A stretch of DNA of 43,476 nucleotides from Lysobacterales bacterium (lineage in GTDB: Bacteria > Pseudomonadota > Gammaproteobacteria > Xanthomonadales > SZUA-36), in the NCBI GenBank assembly GCA_021648045.1, contig JAKITM010000008.1:1-43476 (forward strand). Reading direction: 5' to 3'. The notes beneath the pieces were generated by a model that worked only from the letters and a program-made list of their open reading frames with translations, did not search any database and was not told the origin of the DNA. The translations under genes were made by a program, and so were the position numbers. Shown piece after piece: positions 8,129-15,046 of the stretch. Each line of letters starts with the position of its first letter. The first letter of the stretch is position 1.

Positions 8129-9481
8129 TCAAAGCTGGCTCCATAGCTGTAGGGTTAAATAACTTCGCCAGGGAGATGCTAGCTCAGGTTTTATCTTATC
8201 CCCCGATTTGGATACTGCTTTTTTAACCCCAAGGTCGCCAGCAAGATATATGTCTGGATCACTAAGTCCTCGTAAGCATGCATAATCTACAGTCCATGGC
8301 CCTATGCCTTTTAATTTCAGCCAAGGTTGTGGATCATCTGGCTTAGTATGGCTAAGGTAGTGCTGTGCTAGTGAACGCAGCGTTTGCTTGCGCGATGAAG
8401 GTATTTTTAGAAACTCAAGTTTACTATTAGCAATGGCTTGCGGCGTTGGGAATAGATACCTTTCTCCTACTGCTTGCCCCAGAATTGCTACTAAAGTTGC
8501 GAGCAGATTACCTGCTGCAATAACAGAAATTTGTTGCCCGAGGATTGCTCTAATACCAGCTTCAAACATATTCCATATTCCTGGTAAGCGCAGCCCTGGT
8601 CGAAGTGAAATATAAGCTTGCAGGTCTTGCTCAACCATCTGGGTATCGACATCCAAGTCCAAAATACGGCGTATATTACTGACAATAGGTTTTAAATGGC
8701 TAATGTCGTTTATTTCAATAGTAAGTAAAAATCTGTTTTTCGCAGCAATGTGTTCAACCCTGAAGTAACCGCTGGTGTCCAACCACTGAAATGTCCGTGC
8801 ATAACTATTCTCATTACAATACTCAAGCCCGGGTATGGCTCTTTTACTTAAAAAGTTTTGCAGGTGCTGCCAGTCATAGGGAGGTCGGTAGTAGAGTTGT
8901 AATTGCAATGCCTCAGTTGTGACTGCTCTGGATTTGCGTACTTGGGATGGGGTTAAATTAAGTTGCGATTGAAAATAATCATTAAACCGACGAACGCTGT
9001 TAAACCCACTGGCGAAGGCAACTTGAGTTATCGGTAGTTTTGTTTGGTGGAGTAACTGTTTGGCGAATAAACATTGTTGATAAAGCGCATAGGTTTTCGG
9101 TGAAACTCCCAGGTGCTTGTTGAACAGTTGGCGTAGGTATCGATCACTAACGCCTAGTCGTTCGCACAGATGTTTCAAGGAGCTGTCTTGTAGAGAGCCT
9201 TCATTGATTAACCGAATTGCTCTTTCCAGCGTTGTACTTACACCATTCCATGCCGGGGATCCTGGTGCACTGTCTGGGCGACAACGCAGGCAGGGCCTGT
9301 AACCGGCAGCAGCAGACTGTATTGCAGAAACAAAGTAAAGGACATTTTCTTCTCGAGGGGTTGTAGCTGGGCAAATAGAGCGACAATAAATTTTGGTGGT
9401 TTTAACTGCCGTAAAGAATTTTCCATCAAAGCGGGCATCACGAGATAATCGGGCTCTTTGGCAAACTTCCAAGTTCAACAT
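8129..9481 (-). CDS. Ada-AlkA fusion: methyl-phosphotriester sensor/AraC regulator fused to 3-methyladenine DNA glycosylase II
   Basis: 450 residues with four parts. The Ada N-terminal zinc domain (about 1-80) keeps all four cysteines, C33 and C37 (YCRSIC) and C64 and C67 (CLRC); by homology with E. coli Ada one accepts the methyl group from DNA phosphotriesters. An AraC-type helix-turn-helix pair follows (about 85-190, ending in LNLTPSQVRK). Then come the AlkA N-terminal domain and the HhH-GPD glycosylase (from about 290) with LKGIGPWTVDYACLRGL and a candidate catalytic aspartate in LAGDLGVKKA. The O6-methylguanine methyltransferase domain of E. coli Ada is absent. Such proteins sense alkylation and excise alkylated bases, and probably control their own gene and the PEPM-like gene downstream. 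No clear Shine-Dalgarno precedes the ATG. Confidence 0.93.
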   Translation of the reverse strand: MLNLEVCQRARLSRDARFDGKFFTAVKTTKIYCRSICPATTPREENVLYFVSAIQSAAAGYRPCLRCRPDSAPGSPAWNGVSTTLERAIRLINEGSLQDSSLKHLCERLGVSDRYLRQLFNKHLGVSPKTYALYQQCLFAKQLLHQTKLPITQVAFASGFNSVRRFNDYFQSQLNLTPSQVRKSRAVTTEALQLQLYYRPPYDWQHLQNFLSKRAIPGLEYCNENSYARTFQWLDTSGYFRVEHIAAKNRFLLTIEINDISHLKPIVSNIRRILDLDVDTQMVEQDLQAYISLRPGLRLPGIWNMFEAGIRAILGQQISVIAAGNLLATLVAILGQAVGERYLFPTPQAIANSKLEFLKIPSSRKQTLRSLAQHYLSHTKPDDPQPWLKLKGIGPWTVDYACLRGLSDPDIYLAGDLGVKKAVSKSGDKIKPELASPWRSYLTLQLWSQL

Positions 9482-9598
9482 TGTTTTTTCGCACTGTTTT
9501 CGGTGATGAGACTATACCCCGAAACTATAGGAGTTCTAGCCAGAACCGGAACTAAACCCTGTGCCTGCACTTTTATTAGTTGACGGCGGTTTTACCCT

Positions 9599-9712
9599 AG
9601 CCCCGGGCGCTTGATGGGGTTGGGTTGTGGATTTATGGCGCTGAACTGGATTCAGCACTTTCAGATTAAAATTCTTGCTAGCGTGAAGAGATCGCGCCCG
9701 CGATCTACCTAC
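9599..9712. repeat. Palindromic repeat unit, copy 1 (short, 114 bp)
   Basis: First of three related units in the gene-free stretch 9482-10312. It begins AGCCCCGGGCGCTTGATGG and ends with CGATCTACCTAC. Compared with copy 2 it lacks about 75 bp holding a strong hairpin and about 16 bp holding a second hairpin. What remains at the 3' end folds as AGATCGC/GCGATCT around a GCCC loop. The bases before it (9482-9598) hold nothing I recognise beyond the upstream region of the Ada-AlkA gene. Confidence 0.85.
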
Positions 9713-9916
9713 AGCCCGGGTGCTTGATAGGGTTGGGTTGTGGAATTATGGCGCCGGACTGGGTTCAGTTGTCGTGCTGCTGGACTGAAACCCATAGCTT
9801 CAGCTATGGGCTGAGGGAAGCCGTGCGATAGCTGAATCCAGAACACTTTCAGATTAAAGCTCTTGCTAGCGTGAAGAGATCGCTCCTGCGCATCCATGCG
9901 CCCGCGATCTACCTAC
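9713..9916. repeat. Palindromic repeat unit, copy 2 (204 bp)
   Basis: Begins AGCCCGGGTGCTTGATAGG and repeats the order of copy 1 with extra parts. It holds a hairpin CCCATAGC/GCTATGGG with a TTCA loop (about 9791-9810), an outer stem of CTGGGTTCAG with CTGAATCCAG, then a 3' module with AGATCGC/GCGATCT arms enclosing a small GCGCAT/ATGCGC palindrome. Open frames across the unit have no start signal or protein-like composition, so I treat it as non-coding. Confidence 0.87.
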
Positions 9917-10083
9917 AGCCCGGGCGCTTGATAGGGTCGGTTTGTGGAGTTATGGCGCCGGACTGGGTTCAGATGGTGTACTGCTGGACTGAAACCCATA
10001 GCTTCAGCTATGGGTTGAAGGAAGCCGTGCAGCAGCTGAATCCAGAACCAGCCAGAAACCACAAACCGACTCTATCAAGTGCC
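9917..10083. repeat. Palindromic repeat unit, copy 3, with 25-bp terminal inverted repeats
   Basis: The left arm 9923-9947 (GGCGCTTGATAGGGTCGG then TTTGTGG) matches the complement of 10059-10083 at 23 of 25 positions. Inside are a second stem (CTGGGTTCAG at about 9964 with CTGAATCCAG at about 10036) and a perfect 10-bp hairpin AACCCATAGC (9993-10002)/GCTATGGGTT (10007-10016) with a TTCA loop. The unit can therefore fold as one long nested structure. This resembles miniature inverted-repeat or REP/REPIN-type elements. No transposase is present, and I cannot name the family. Confidence 0.87.
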
Positions 10084-10092
10084 CAACAAGGC

Positions 10093-10122
10093 AAAAAACC
10101 CCTGGTCAGGGAAAACCAGGGG
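10093..10122 (-). terminator. Rho-independent terminator of mnmG
   Basis: On the minus strand ACCCC-type arms CCCCTGGT (10099-10106) and ACCAGGGG (10115-10122) form an 8-bp stem with an 8-nt loop, followed by six T residues (A run at 10093-10098). It lies about 190 bp beyond the mnmG stop. The interval 10123-10312 has a weak inverted repeat (GCAAGTGT at 10161, ACACTTGC at 10193) and otherwise nothing I recognise. Confidence 0.78.
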
Positions 10123-10312
10123 GTGGAATTTCAGGGCATCATTATTAAGGGAGGTGTGGGGCAAGTGTGACTTAATCACGGAGTGCTTCAATACACTTGC
10201 TGATACCCTGATGTAGCTATATTGCCAGTTAGAGCGTAAACAAAGTGTTAATGTGAAGTTTAATTTTAATCAATTGGGTACGCTAAAATGGATGACTTAA
10301 CTCCTCAACTAC

Positions 10313-12214
10313 TTAAGCGGCGTTACGGTCATCGCTATAACGCTTGAGATACACCAGTAGCAAGGAGATTGAAGCCGGTGTCACACCCGGGATTCGACCG
10401 GCTTGACCAATTGTTTGCGGGCGTTGGGCTGTGAGCTTCTCTTCCACTTCGGCTGATAGTCCATTTACACTGGAATAGTCAAAGCCCTGAGGAATACTTT
10501 GACTCTCCATGCGCCGGTTCCTACTGACTTCCTGCTGTTGGCGATTCAGATAGCCTGCGTATTTAACCTGAATCTCCACCTGCTCAGCCACTTTAGGGTC
10601 ATCTACACCTGGGCTGATCGCCGGAATTTTAATTAGCTTGGCATAATTGATTTCTGGCCTTTTCATTAAGTCCAAAGCACGCACTTCTTTTGACAACTCG
10701 ATGCCATGCAAAGATTGTAAATCTTTCCCAGCCGAATTTTCAGGGGTTATCCAGATAGCACCCAGTCGCTGCTGTTCAGCTTCAACTGCACTTCGTTTCT
10801 TAGTAAATGCTGCCCAGCGATTGTCATCTACCAGGCCCAACTCTCGCCCTTGCTCGGTTAAGCGCAAATCGGCGTTGTCTTCCCGCAGTGTGAGTCGGTA
10901 CTCTGCACGCGAGGTAAACATCCGGTAAGGCTCTTTAGTCCCTTGGCTTATTAGGTCATCGATTAAAACTCCCATATAAGCTTGGTCACGCCGCGGGCTC
11001 CAAACTGTTTGTCCGGCGGCTTTGCGGGCGGCATTCAAACCCGCAATCAGACCCTGGGCGGCAGCCTCCTCATAACCGGTGGTGCCGTTAATTTGACCAG
11101 CAAAAAACAGTCCCTCTACAAAACGGGTTTCGAGACTTAGCTGCAAACCCCGCGGGTCAAAATAATCGTATTCGATGGCATAGCCGGGGCGGCTTAAATG
11201 CGCATTTTCAAAGCCCCGCATAGTACGGATAAAAACCTCTTGTACTGCAAATGGCAATGAAGTTGATAAACCATTGGGATATAACTCTGTGGTATTCAGT
11301 CCTTCCGGCTCGACAAAAACCTGATGGGAGCTTTTATCTGCAAATCGTGTAATTTTATCTTCAATTGAAGGACAATAGCGCGGCCCGCTACCTTCAATGT
11401 TTCCGCTGTGTATTGCTGAAAGGTGTAATGATTGGCGAATAATCTCATGGGTTTGTGCGTTTGTGTGGGTAATCCAGCAACAGCGTTGTTGTGGGTGATC
11501 TGAAACTTTGCCCAGATAGGACATCACCGGCATGGGTTGATCACCGGGTTGTTCTTCGAGCACGCTGAAATCGACACTACGGCCATCAATTCTTGGCGGT
11601 GTGCCGGTTTTCAAGCGGCCTACACTAAAAGGCAACGCTCTGAGGCGTTTAGCGAGTGCATTGGATGGCTGATCACCTGCGCGGCCACCACCTTGCTGCT
11701 GATCACCAATATGGATCACACCACCAAGGAAGGTCCCGACTGTAAGCACCACTGTGGTGGCCATAAACTGCAGGCCGGTATCGCTTATACAACCAGATAC
11801 TCTATCGTTTTTTACAATCAGGTCATTTACGCCCGCCTGGAAAATTTGCAGATTGGCTTGAAATTCTACTGTCTGCCTAATAAATGCTTTGTACAGACTG
11901 CGGTCGCACTGCGCGCGGGTGGCGCGGACTGCTGGGCCTTTGCTGGCGTTGAGTGTTCTGAACTGGATACCGGCTGCATCGGCGGCTTGTGCCATCACCC
12001 CGCCTAGTGCATCCACTTCGCGTACCAAATGACCTTTGCCAATGCCGCCAATCGCCGGATTACAACTCATCTGGCCGATAGTTTCAATGTTATGTGTAAG
12101 CAATAAAGTCGAGGCCCCACTACGGGCAGCCGCAAGTGCCGCCTCGGTGCCGGCATGACCGCCACCAACAACGATAACATCATACTGTCTATGAGTTGGA
12201 TTGATTTTTGGCAA
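10313..12214 (-). CDS. mnmG: tRNA uridine-5-carboxymethylaminomethyl(34) synthesis enzyme MnmG (GidA)
   Basis: Large FAD/NADH-binding subunit of the MnmE-MnmG complex that modifies U34 of wobble tRNAs. The dinucleotide-binding VVGGGHAGTEAA motif is at the N-terminus; SCNPAIGGIGKGHLVRE and the C-terminal ASISLLLVYLKR are typical. I place the start at a TTG (12212-12214) with AGGA eight bases upstream (12223-12226). This gives 633 residues, near the 629 of E. coli, with LPKINPTHRQYDV as N-terminus. An ATG at 12289 would add 25 unrelated residues. It is not next to rsmG or parAB, the common neighbours. A strong terminator follows in the minus direction. Confidence 0.95.
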   Translation of the reverse strand: MPKINPTHRQYDVIVVGGGHAGTEAALAAARSGASTLLLTHNIETIGQMSCNPAIGGIGKGHLVREVDALGGVMAQAADAAGIQFRTLNASKGPAVRATRAQCDRSLYKAFIRQTVEFQANLQIFQAGVNDLIVKNDRVSGCISDTGLQFMATTVVLTVGTFLGGVIHIGDQQQGGGRAGDQPSNALAKRLRALPFSVGRLKTGTPPRIDGRSVDFSVLEEQPGDQPMPVMSYLGKVSDHPQQRCCWITHTNAQTHEIIRQSLHLSAIHSGNIEGSGPRYCPSIEDKITRFADKSSHQVFVEPEGLNTTELYPNGLSTSLPFAVQEVFIRTMRGFENAHLSRPGYAIEYDYFDPRGLQLSLETRFVEGLFFAGQINGTTGYEEAAAQGLIAGLNAARKAAGQTVWSPRRDQAYMGVLIDDLISQGTKEPYRMFTSRAEYRLTLREDNADLRLTEQGRELGLVDDNRWAAFTKKRSAVEAEQQRLGAIWITPENSAGKDLQSLHGIELSKEVRALDLMKRPEINYAKLIKIPAISPGVDDPKVAEQVEIQVKYAGYLNRQQQEVSRNRRMESQSIPQGFDYSSVNGLSAEVEEKLTAQRPQTIGQAGRIPGVTPASISLLLVYLKRYSDDRNAA

Positions 12215-12399
12215 AACAAATGTCCTGAACAAGCTTATGAACCCAATACCTACTGCTGTTGGAGAAACTTGAGACTCAAAATAGCCCAAGCATACCCATC
12301 AGCAAGAGATTCGAGATTCCTAATGCGATTTCGAGCAGGCTATTTTACTTAATTTTCAGCTATTTATAAAGCTTTCCGAGAATAAGTGACTATGCGTAG

Positions 12400-13542
12400 T
12401 TAATGGCCCACATGACTTGTTCTGGATTTGCGCTCTTTCTTGTGCTTTTTTCCAGAGTTTCTCTTATGAGATTTTACTGCTGCTTTTGTTGATTTTTTCG
12501 CCTGAGACTGGGCCTTTAACTGTGGCCTAGCATGCGGCGCTGTAGCCACGGGTTTTGCTTGCCTATGGCTTGCAGTTGGCGTTGCTTGTGCCCGGGCTTT
12601 GCTACTGGCATGTAACTGCTGGCGTGGCGGCTTGCCACCCTTATACTTACCCGGGCCGCTGGCTGAGCGTTGCGCCGAATACGGGCGCGGGGGAGTGTAT
12701 CCTACGCCCTTTTCGACTACCCTAGCTTGCTTGCGTACAATTTTTACAGGTCGAAAGCTTTCCGATTTTCTATATTTTGTAGTTGAGCGGTGGAGTTGCT
12801 CTACTGGCGGTTGCCCAGCCTTCCAGCCCGAATTTCCGGAGCCAGAGCGTACCGCCGCAGCCGAGCGCCCTGAACGCATAGTTGGCTGATCAGATTCAGA
12901 CCTATGCGCTGGCATCCTGACCACACGAACCGGCTGTCGTACTACTGGCTTATGCACCACTGGCTGATTCGATTCCCGAGGATGTGGCCGCTGGCCGTTA
13001 CCCGGGCGCCGGTTGTGGTCACGCCGGTCATATTCAAACCCGCCATAGTTACCATGCCGCTGGCCGCTGTTATGAGGCTCCCGGTTATGAGGTCCGCGGT
13101 TATTTTGATAGGGTGTATGAGCATAACCGCTATGAGGGTTATGTGTTTGACGATACGGCCCATGCCCGCGATGAGGATGATAGCCCCCGTACCTATAACC
13201 ATAATATGGATTGTAACCCCAGCCGGAATAAGCGTAAAAGGGGGACGGATAGAAATATCCCCAATTCCCGTTAAAGCCGCCGTAGAACCTACCGAATCCA
13301 TAGCCTGCAGTGATGTATCCAGGCCAATACCCGGGGTATACCGGCTGCCGATAAGCCGCTGAAAACCATGGATAACCATACCACCCAGCTGAGCTGGAGA
13401 AACCAGCGCCAACACTCAAATTAGACTGCGAGTAGCCCGCATTACCCAGATAAACACCAGCGCCGCTGGCAGTATAAGACTGCGCCGCACAACCACTGAG
13501 CAGAAGACTTGTTACTATCAGAATTAATAATCTTTTTTTCAT
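12400..13542 (-). CDS. Tyr/Gly/His-rich lipoprotein with basic C-terminal tail, function unknown
   Basis: 380 residues. A lipoprotein signal peptide is clear (MKKRLLILIVTSLLLSGC, lipidated C18). Residues about 20-180 are low-complexity and rich in Tyr, Gly, Trp, Pro and His (repeated GYG, YGGY and HPHRGHGPY-like runs). The rest is strongly basic, with many Lys/Arg/Gln/Ala and an ending of Lys-Arg-Ser repeats. No catalytic motif is visible. Such composition suggests an outer-membrane-anchored, cell-surface or envelope protein that binds polyanions, metals or matrix; that is inference. It is divergent from the EamA gene with 76 bp between starts. The gene is clearly coding: opposite-strand frames are shadows of its repetitive sequence. 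Confidence 0.82.
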   Translation of the reverse strand: MKKRLLILIVTSLLLSGCAAQSYTASGAGVYLGNAGYSQSNLSVGAGFSSSAGWYGYPWFSAAYRQPVYPGYWPGYITAGYGFGRFYGGFNGNWGYFYPSPFYAYSGWGYNPYYGYRYGGYHPHRGHGPYRQTHNPHSGYAHTPYQNNRGPHNREPHNSGQRHGNYGGFEYDRRDHNRRPGNGQRPHPRESNQPVVHKPVVRQPVRVVRMPAHRSESDQPTMRSGRSAAAVRSGSGNSGWKAGQPPVEQLHRSTTKYRKSESFRPVKIVRKQARVVEKGVGYTPPRPYSAQRSASGPGKYKGGKPPRQQLHASSKARAQATPTASHRQAKPVATAPHARPQLKAQSQAKKSTKAAVKSHKRNSGKKHKKERKSRTSHVGH

Positions 13543-13618
13543 TATCCGGCCGCCATATTAGTGTCTCTTGTGGGTTACTATACACGCCCATCTTGAATCT
13601 AGGCTGAACAAGGCGAGA

Positions 13619-14575
13619 ATGAGCAGACACACCACCACAGGCAACTGGAAACTAGGACTGATACTGGCCTCAACTACAATGCTGGCCTGGTCTACTCTAG
13701 CTCCCGCTTTAAAAATCGCACTTGAAGTGCTCGACCCAATTACCCTTACCTGGGTTCGCTTTCTGATTGCCAGCTTGGTTTCTGTGCTGTTTTTGCTCTC
13801 TAGCAAAAAGTATCGCCGCGAATTATTTAATCTGAAAAAATCTTCTTGGGGCTTGTTGCTGCTGGCATCTATCATGCTTATCGGCAACTATGTCCTGTAT
13901 CTTTTAGGTCTGGAAAAAACCACCCCTGCCAATGCCCAGGTGATTATCCAGTTAGCCCCCGCCCTGCTGGCAATGGGTGGCATTATGTTGTTTCACGAGC
14001 ACTATAATCGTTGGCAGTGGTTGGGTTTTTTCAGCTTACTTGCCGGCCTGCTGCTGTTCTTTAGTGATCAACTGAAAATAATGGCTGATAATATTTCCAC
14101 TTATCAGACGGGCATTCTCCTGATTGTTGGGGCCGCTATTGTCTGGTCTGTATACGCGCTTGCACAGAAACAACTACTGCGGGATTTATCTTCAGTATCG
14201 GCAATGGCATTTATGTATATTTTTGCCACTGTAGTACTACTACCGGTTAGCGAACCAGCAACTTTACTCACTCTCGACAGCCTGCATTGGTGGGTGGTTG
14301 GGTTTTGTGCCATAAATACTCTGGTCGCCTACGGCGCGTTTGCTGAAGCCATGAACCACTGGGAGGCATCGAGAGTCAGCGCCATTGTCTCACTGACCCC
14401 ATTGGGTACTATTTTAACCGCCGCTATTATCCATCATTACTGGCCACAACTAATGGGCGCGGAAAAAATTGATTTCCTCGGCTGGATGGGAACTTTTATG
14501 GTCATTTCAGGTTCTTTATTAACGGCTCTTGGCGGAAACCGTCACCGACCTGCACCCACCCCATCTACCGATTAG
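13619..14575 (+). CDS. EamA-family (DMT superfamily) transporter
   Basis: 318 residues from an ATG at 13619 preceded by AAGG at 13610-13613; an upstream in-frame codon at 13568 has no such site and would add an unhydrophobic extension. About ten membrane segments in two homologous halves of five are visible, with the first EamA repeat starting at about residue 12 (LILASTTMLAWSTLAPA) and the second at about 165 (TGILLIVGAAIVWSVYALAQK). The conserved GLE/A-xxxAN-AQVIIQLAPAL segment of the family is present. Members export amino acids or other metabolites; the substrate cannot be told. The small gene at 14594 starts 18 bp after the stop and is likely co-transcribed. Confidence 0.9.
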   Translation: MSRHTTTGNWKLGLILASTTMLAWSTLAPALKIALEVLDPITLTWVRFLIASLVSVLFLLSSKKYRRELFNLKKSSWGLLLLASIMLIGNYVLYLLGLEKTTPANAQVIIQLAPALLAMGGIMLFHEHYNRWQWLGFFSLLAGLLLFFSDQLKIMADNISTYQTGILLIVGAAIVWSVYALAQKQLLRDLSSVSAMAFMYIFATVVLLPVSEPATLLTLDSLHWWVVGFCAINTLVAYGAFAEAMNHWEASRVSAIVSLTPLGTILTAAIIHHYWPQLMGAEKIDFLGWMGTFMVISGSLLTALGGNRHRPAPTPSTD

Positions 14576-14593
14576 CCTACAGAGGATAAAAAC

Positions 14594-14803
14594 ATGAACA
14601 ATAAAACTTACAATTTACAGGGCTATACTCTGGTTATTGATAAAATTCAGTTTGTGACAGCGTTATTTAAAGCCGCTGACAACGAAGGCGTGCAGTTTAA
14701 CATTGGCTTTGGTGGCGATACACGAATTGCCGCAAAATTCCCAAATCGAGCGGATGCCACTCTGGCTCGCGAGTTGCTGGTAAAAGCCCTAAACCAGCAA
14801 TAA
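14594..14803 (+). CDS. Small hypothetical protein, 69 residues
   Basis: I do not recognise it. It begins at an ATG with an AGAGGAT ribosome-binding-like sequence seven bases upstream and starts 18 bp after the EamA transporter, so expression from that transcript is likely. The protein is soluble, has no membrane segment or cysteine, and looks like a small alpha/beta fold: a beta-like start (YTLVIDKIQF), a helix (VTALFKAADNEG), two strands with GFGGDTRI, and a C-terminal helix (ADATLARELLVKALN). Balanced composition and a sensible start support a real gene. Confidence 0.65.
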   Translation: MNNKTYNLQGYTLVIDKIQFVTALFKAADNEGVQFNIGFGGDTRIAAKFPNRADATLARELLVKALNQQ

Positions 14804-14872
14804 ACTCGGGAGTTTTACCGAGGGCAAAACTGCTTGCACTGCTCAAACTAATTAAACAACAGCTTTTTATCC

Positions 14873-14995
14873 TCTCGCAGAGGCGCAAAGATCGCCAAGA
14901 AGATCAAAAGATAATAAATCAGACAAAACCAATCCGTAGGCCAATAATACTTTCCTAGCTTCTTTTTTCTCTGCGATCTTTGCGCCTCTGCGAGA
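14873..14995. repeat. Perfect 23-bp inverted repeat with 77-bp loop
   Basis: Left arm 14873-14895 (TCTCGCAGAGGCGCAAAGAT then CGC) is the exact complement of 14973-14995. The arms contain the CTTTGCGCCTCTGCGAGA word, a sequence type scattered in many environmental bacterial genomes. Flanking AAGAAG/CTTCTT bases extend the symmetry inward with gaps. It lies between the small gene at 14594 and the end of pepN and may act as a bidirectional transcription stop, although no T run follows directly. No coding frame is supported in 14804-15046. Confidence 0.85.
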
Positions 14996-15046
14996 ACATC
15001 TGTCTTTTATCCCGTACTAACCCCGCTACCCTTAGCTGATAAAAAC

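Noticed and set aside
9599..10083. Possible CRISPR array
   Set aside because: The repeats are 114-204 bp with internal hairpins and no unique spacers of regular size; no cas genes are present.
9871..10170. Open frame of 99 codons on the plus strand
   Set aside because: It lies almost wholly inside palindromic repeat units, with no ribosome site and no protein-like composition.
10161..10200. Inverted repeat GCAAGTGT/ACACTTGC as an operator
   Set aside because: The arms are 24 bases apart with no promoter nearby, and the gene on this side is at its 3' end.
12904..13415. Long open frames in both directions within the lipoprotein gene
   Set aside because: They are shadows created by the low-complexity codons; only the minus-strand frame from 13542 has a signal peptide and lipobox.
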